From positions 1,141,045-1,155,070 of the forward strand of contig MU646324.1 of NCBI GenBank assembly GCA_026770585.1: DNA of 14,026 nucleotides, given 5' to 3'. The stretch's first letter is position 1, and each line of letters opens with the position of its first letter. The DNA comes from Baffinella frigidus (Eukaryota > Cryptophyceae > Cryptomonadales > Baffinellaceae). This document shows, one piece after another, positions 12,653-14,026 of this stretch. The notes beneath the pieces were generated by a model. The model was given only the letters and a program-made list of their open reading frames with translations, ran no database searches and was not told where the DNA came from. Made by a program: the position numbers and the translations under genes.

Positions 12653-12724
12653 GGCAGCTGCCGCAGCCTCCATGGATAGCTGCTGCTCCCGCTCGGCCGC
12701 CTGCGCTGCCACCTCCGCAAGCTC
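12653..12724 (-). CDS. Duplicate Ala-rich exon, ELAEVAAQAAEREQQLS
   Basis: A copy of 12404-12475 at an offset of 249. On the minus strand it runs from AACGAATTGCAG| through ELAEVAAQAAEREQQLSMEA AAAA to GCTGCC|GTAGGG, 24 codons, phase 0 to 0. Differences in these 24 codons: three synonymous, T/M and S/A. The donor is supplied by the CCTACGGTAGG element. Homology upstream of the exon continues to 12762 and stops within two bases of the MITE at 12764. It may be an additional exon of the same gene or a dead copy. Confidence 0.45.
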
Positions 12725-12763
12725 CTGCAATTCGTTCCCACAAGACCCGTCAGTCCTACACCT

Positions 12764-12895
12764 CCACTTAGCAGCCACCGGGGGCTTCACGGATACAGTC
12801 CATCTAAAGTACTAAAATCTTATCCATTGCTGCTGGATATAACCGCGTTTCCCCCGGATATCCGGGAGAAAGGGAACTCGGCCGCTGCTCAGTGG
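12764..12895. mobile_element. MITE, TIR CCACTTAGCAGC, copy 2
   Basis: The left end CCACTTAGCAGCCACCGGGG and right end GCCGCTGCTCAGTGG. The interior keeps CACGGATACAGTCCATC, plus TTATCCATTGC shared with copy 1 and the palindrome CCCGGATATCCGGG. On the minus strand it lies immediately upstream of the duplicated exon's flank (AAGTGGAGGTGTAG). Confidence 0.8.
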
Positions 12896-13075
12896 TGCGG
12901 AGCCTGTACACCCGAATAGAGAACGTCTGAGAAAGTGAACCTGAGATTGCCCCCCCCCCAGACCCGTCAGCAATGTCCGAACAGAACGCCGGGGGAAGTG
13001 AATCGCCGCGCGTCTTGGCAATCCACTCTGAGCCAGCACATTTCGCCTAAGTCAACTCCCCCTGAAAGCCAGCGT

Positions 13076-13159
13076 CTTAAGTCAAATGCCTACTCCCTGA
13101 GCAGGTCCTTCTAAACGAAATGGCAACTTACTGCCGAGGATCAGCTTTGTTGACTTAAG
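13076..13159. repeat. Inverted repeat CTTAAGTCAA / TTGACTTAAG
   Basis: Perfect 10-bp arms at 13076-13085 and 13150-13159, with another CCTAAGTCAAC at 13046. It could be a small MITE. The right arm supplies the TAA that ends the exon at 13155 on the minus strand. Confidence 0.5.
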
Positions 13160-13320
13160 GTAAAATACCCTGGCGGGCAGTGTAATTCAGGACAGCTCCC
13201 GGCAACACCCTGCGCACCACCAACATACCGTAGCAGCTTATATCCGGATCGGACACTGTAGTAAATTTCAGCCGAGTCAAGGAAATCTCCTTGGTATCTC
13301 CAGTCAGCAATTGTAGGACA
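13155..13320 (-). CDS. Candidate exon, VLQLLTGDTKEISLTRLKF
   Basis: On the minus strand, after CGGTAGGAAACCCTAG, the frame reads VLQLLTGDTKEISLTRLKF, TTVSDPDISCYGMLVVRRVL, PGAVLNYTARQGILP and TAA. Alternating hydrophobic residues suggest beta strands, unlike the Ala-rich neighbours, so it may belong to another gene or a relic. The stop lies inside an inverted-repeat arm, and CGCCAG|GGTATT or CCAGG|GTATTT would be a possible donor before it. The acceptor side carries a CCTACGGTAGG fragment. No family recognised. Confidence 0.4.
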
Positions 13321-13498
13321 CTAGGGTTTCCTACCGTAGGGTTGTAGGAAAGAGTTTTTTTTAAAAAATACCCGAATCCGTGCAAGGACCCGGTAAAAGA
13401 TGCTACGGGTTGCTGGTGGCAGCCCCCATGCCTCGCTGCACAGATCCAAACGCAGAGGGCAAAATATGATGCCGATCAATAATATCAACACGCGATTC

Positions 13499-13570
13499 AA
13501 GCCGTAGCCCGATTAAATAATAAAATAGTCCTAAAGCCGTAGCCTGTTTGAATAATACTAAAGTAGTCCT
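13499..13570. repeat. 35-bp tandem duplication in AT-rich DNA
   Basis: AAGCCGTAGCCCGATTAAAT AATAAAATAGTCCT is followed by a diverged copy AAGCCGTAGCCTGTTTGAAT AATACTAAAGTAGTCCT. It lies in the putative intron downstream (minus strand) of exon B at 13587. Confidence 0.7.
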
Positions 13571-13586
13571 CTCGCGCATGGCGTAC

Positions 13587-13625
13587 CGGCGTGATGGTGC
13601 ACAAAGCCGCCTTGGTATGCATCGC
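13587..13625 (-). CDS. Short exon B, AMHTKAALCTITP
   Basis: On the minus strand GATGCGCGTGAG| precedes 13 codons AMHTKAALCTITP, ending CCG|GTACGC. It is a copy of the 3' third of exon A (AMRTKAALCTIKP), in the same phase (0 to 0). Differences from exon A over these codons: GCA/GCG, GCG/GCT synonymous; CGC/CAT and AAA/ACG changing. It is separated from exon A only by a MITE-sized intron. Confidence 0.45.
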
Positions 13626-13636
13626 CTCACGCGCAT

Positions 13637-13763
13637 CCACTTAGCAGCGGTCGAGGGCCTCCCCCCCCGGGTATCCGGGGAAAACGCGGTTGGAATCCAA
13701 TGCAAATAGATAAGATCGTTTAGATGGACTGTATCCGTGAAGCCCCCGGTGGCTGCTAAGTGG
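13637..13763. mobile_element. MITE, TIR CCACTTAGCAGC, copy 3, fills an intron
   Basis: Ends CCACTTAGCAGCGGTCG and GGTGGCTGCTAAGTGG. The interior has GATGGACTGTATCCGTGAAG, the inverse of copies 1 and 2, so it lies in opposite orientation. On the minus strand the donor GTACGT of exon A abuts the element with no gap, and only 11 nt separate its far end from exon B. The 144-nt putative intron is therefore 88% element. Confidence 0.8.
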
Positions 13764-13769
13764 ACGTAC

Positions 13770-13880
13770 CGGTTTGATGGTGCACAACGCCGCCTTGGTG
13801 CGCATTGCCTCAGCCTTCGCCAGGGCTGCCGCCGCCAACTTCGCAGAGATGCCCGCGAGCAGCTGCGCTTCATCGGCCGC
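13770..13880 (-). CDS. Exon A, Ala-rich helix, AADEAQLLAGISAKLAAAAL
   Basis: On the minus strand it follows ACCCAAATCCAG| and reads 37 codons, AADEAQLLAGISAKLAAAAL then AKAEAMRTKAALCTIKP, ending CCG|GTACGT, phase 0 to 0. The composition (Ala, Lys, Glu, Leu) matches the exons at 12653 and 11969, so all may belong to one minus-strand gene for a long helical protein. Upstream the putative intron is the telomere-like array at 13887. Function unknown. Confidence 0.55.
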
Positions 13881-13886
13881 CTGGAT

Positions 13887-14026
13887 TTGGGTTTAGGGTT
13901 TAGGGTTTAGGTATGGGGTTTGGGGTTTGGGGGTTAGGGTTTGGGGCATAGGGTTTGGGGTATAGGGTTTGGGGTTTGGGGTATAGGGTTTGGGGTTTGG
14001 GGTTTAGGGTTTGGGGTTTGGGGTTT
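13887..14026 (-). repeat. Telomere-like array, CCCTAAA/CCCCAAA on the minus strand
   Basis: TTTAGGG and TTTGGGG units with ATAGGG variants on the plus strand, running to the window edge. On the minus strand it is C-rich and ends about 6 nt before the acceptor of exon A. Whether it is interstitial or leads to a chromosome end cannot be told from the window; a G-rich plus strand running off the right end would be the correct orientation for a telomere. Confidence 0.85.

Noticed and set aside
1-14026. tRNA, rRNA, LTR retroelement or transposase genes
   Set aside because: No cloverleaf, rRNA core, long terminal repeats or recognisable transposase or reverse transcriptase motifs were seen by eye; the elements here are all short and non-autonomous.

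Overview
The window looks like repeat-rich nuclear DNA of a eukaryote, most likely a photosynthetic protist. It has no long uninterrupted gene. Short exon-like open stretches are bounded by good AG acceptors and GT donors. There are many small inverted-repeat (MITE-like) elements, AATAAA signals, and arrays of CCCTAAA and its variants. CCCTAAA is the plant/green-alga-type telomere unit, also reported in some other protist groups, so the lineage stays open. I see no bacterial operon, rRNA, tRNA or CRISPR array, and no protein family can be named with confidence. Exon calls rest on splice-like borders, reading phase and comparison of copies inside the window.

Layout. 1-720: repeats, two perfect palindromes and a telomere-like array. 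720-1160 (+): two copies of an exon (VRLVEEVYELADLR). 1140-1905: a 111-bp tandem repeat, a CCTACGGTAGG element and an inverted copy. 2200-2940 (+): a possible terminal exon, then three copies of another exon (VWALALLSG), two of them broken. 3000-3980: minisatellite and small hairpin elements. 4010-4480 (+): a third duplicated exon (MLGMECSEAGIDAKSF) inside CT microsatellite. 4630-4925: telomere-like array and a single exon. 5000-6430: repeats and foldback elements. 6460-7126 (+): two phase-matched exons of a Ser/Pro/Ala-rich protein with SPEKR motifs, separated by a 120-nt putative intron that is a CCCTACA array. 7140-9050: MITEs, foldbacks, a G-run and dispersed copies of an SAYGG module. 9256-9354 (-): candidate exon next to a large CCCTACA-type array. 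9850-11800: palindromic elements and four copies of a terminal exon ending ALAGDPLSFRA-stop (+). 11969-13880 (-): exons of an alanine-rich, probably helical protein, converging on the preceding plus-strand module. 13887-14026: G-rich telomere-like array.

Two patterns stand out. First, small inverted-repeat elements sit exactly where introns are expected. The clearest is 13637-13763, which fills a 144-nt putative intron between two phase-0 copies of one exon and abuts a GTACGT donor. A family of such elements (TIR CCACTTAGCAGC) could be introner-like. Second, C-rich telomere-like arrays repeatedly lie just upstream of candidate 3' splice sites on the coding strand, where their CTAAC/CTAAA units could act as tandem branch points. 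Exon duplications carry mostly synonymous differences, which is the best evidence that these short stretches are or were protein coding.
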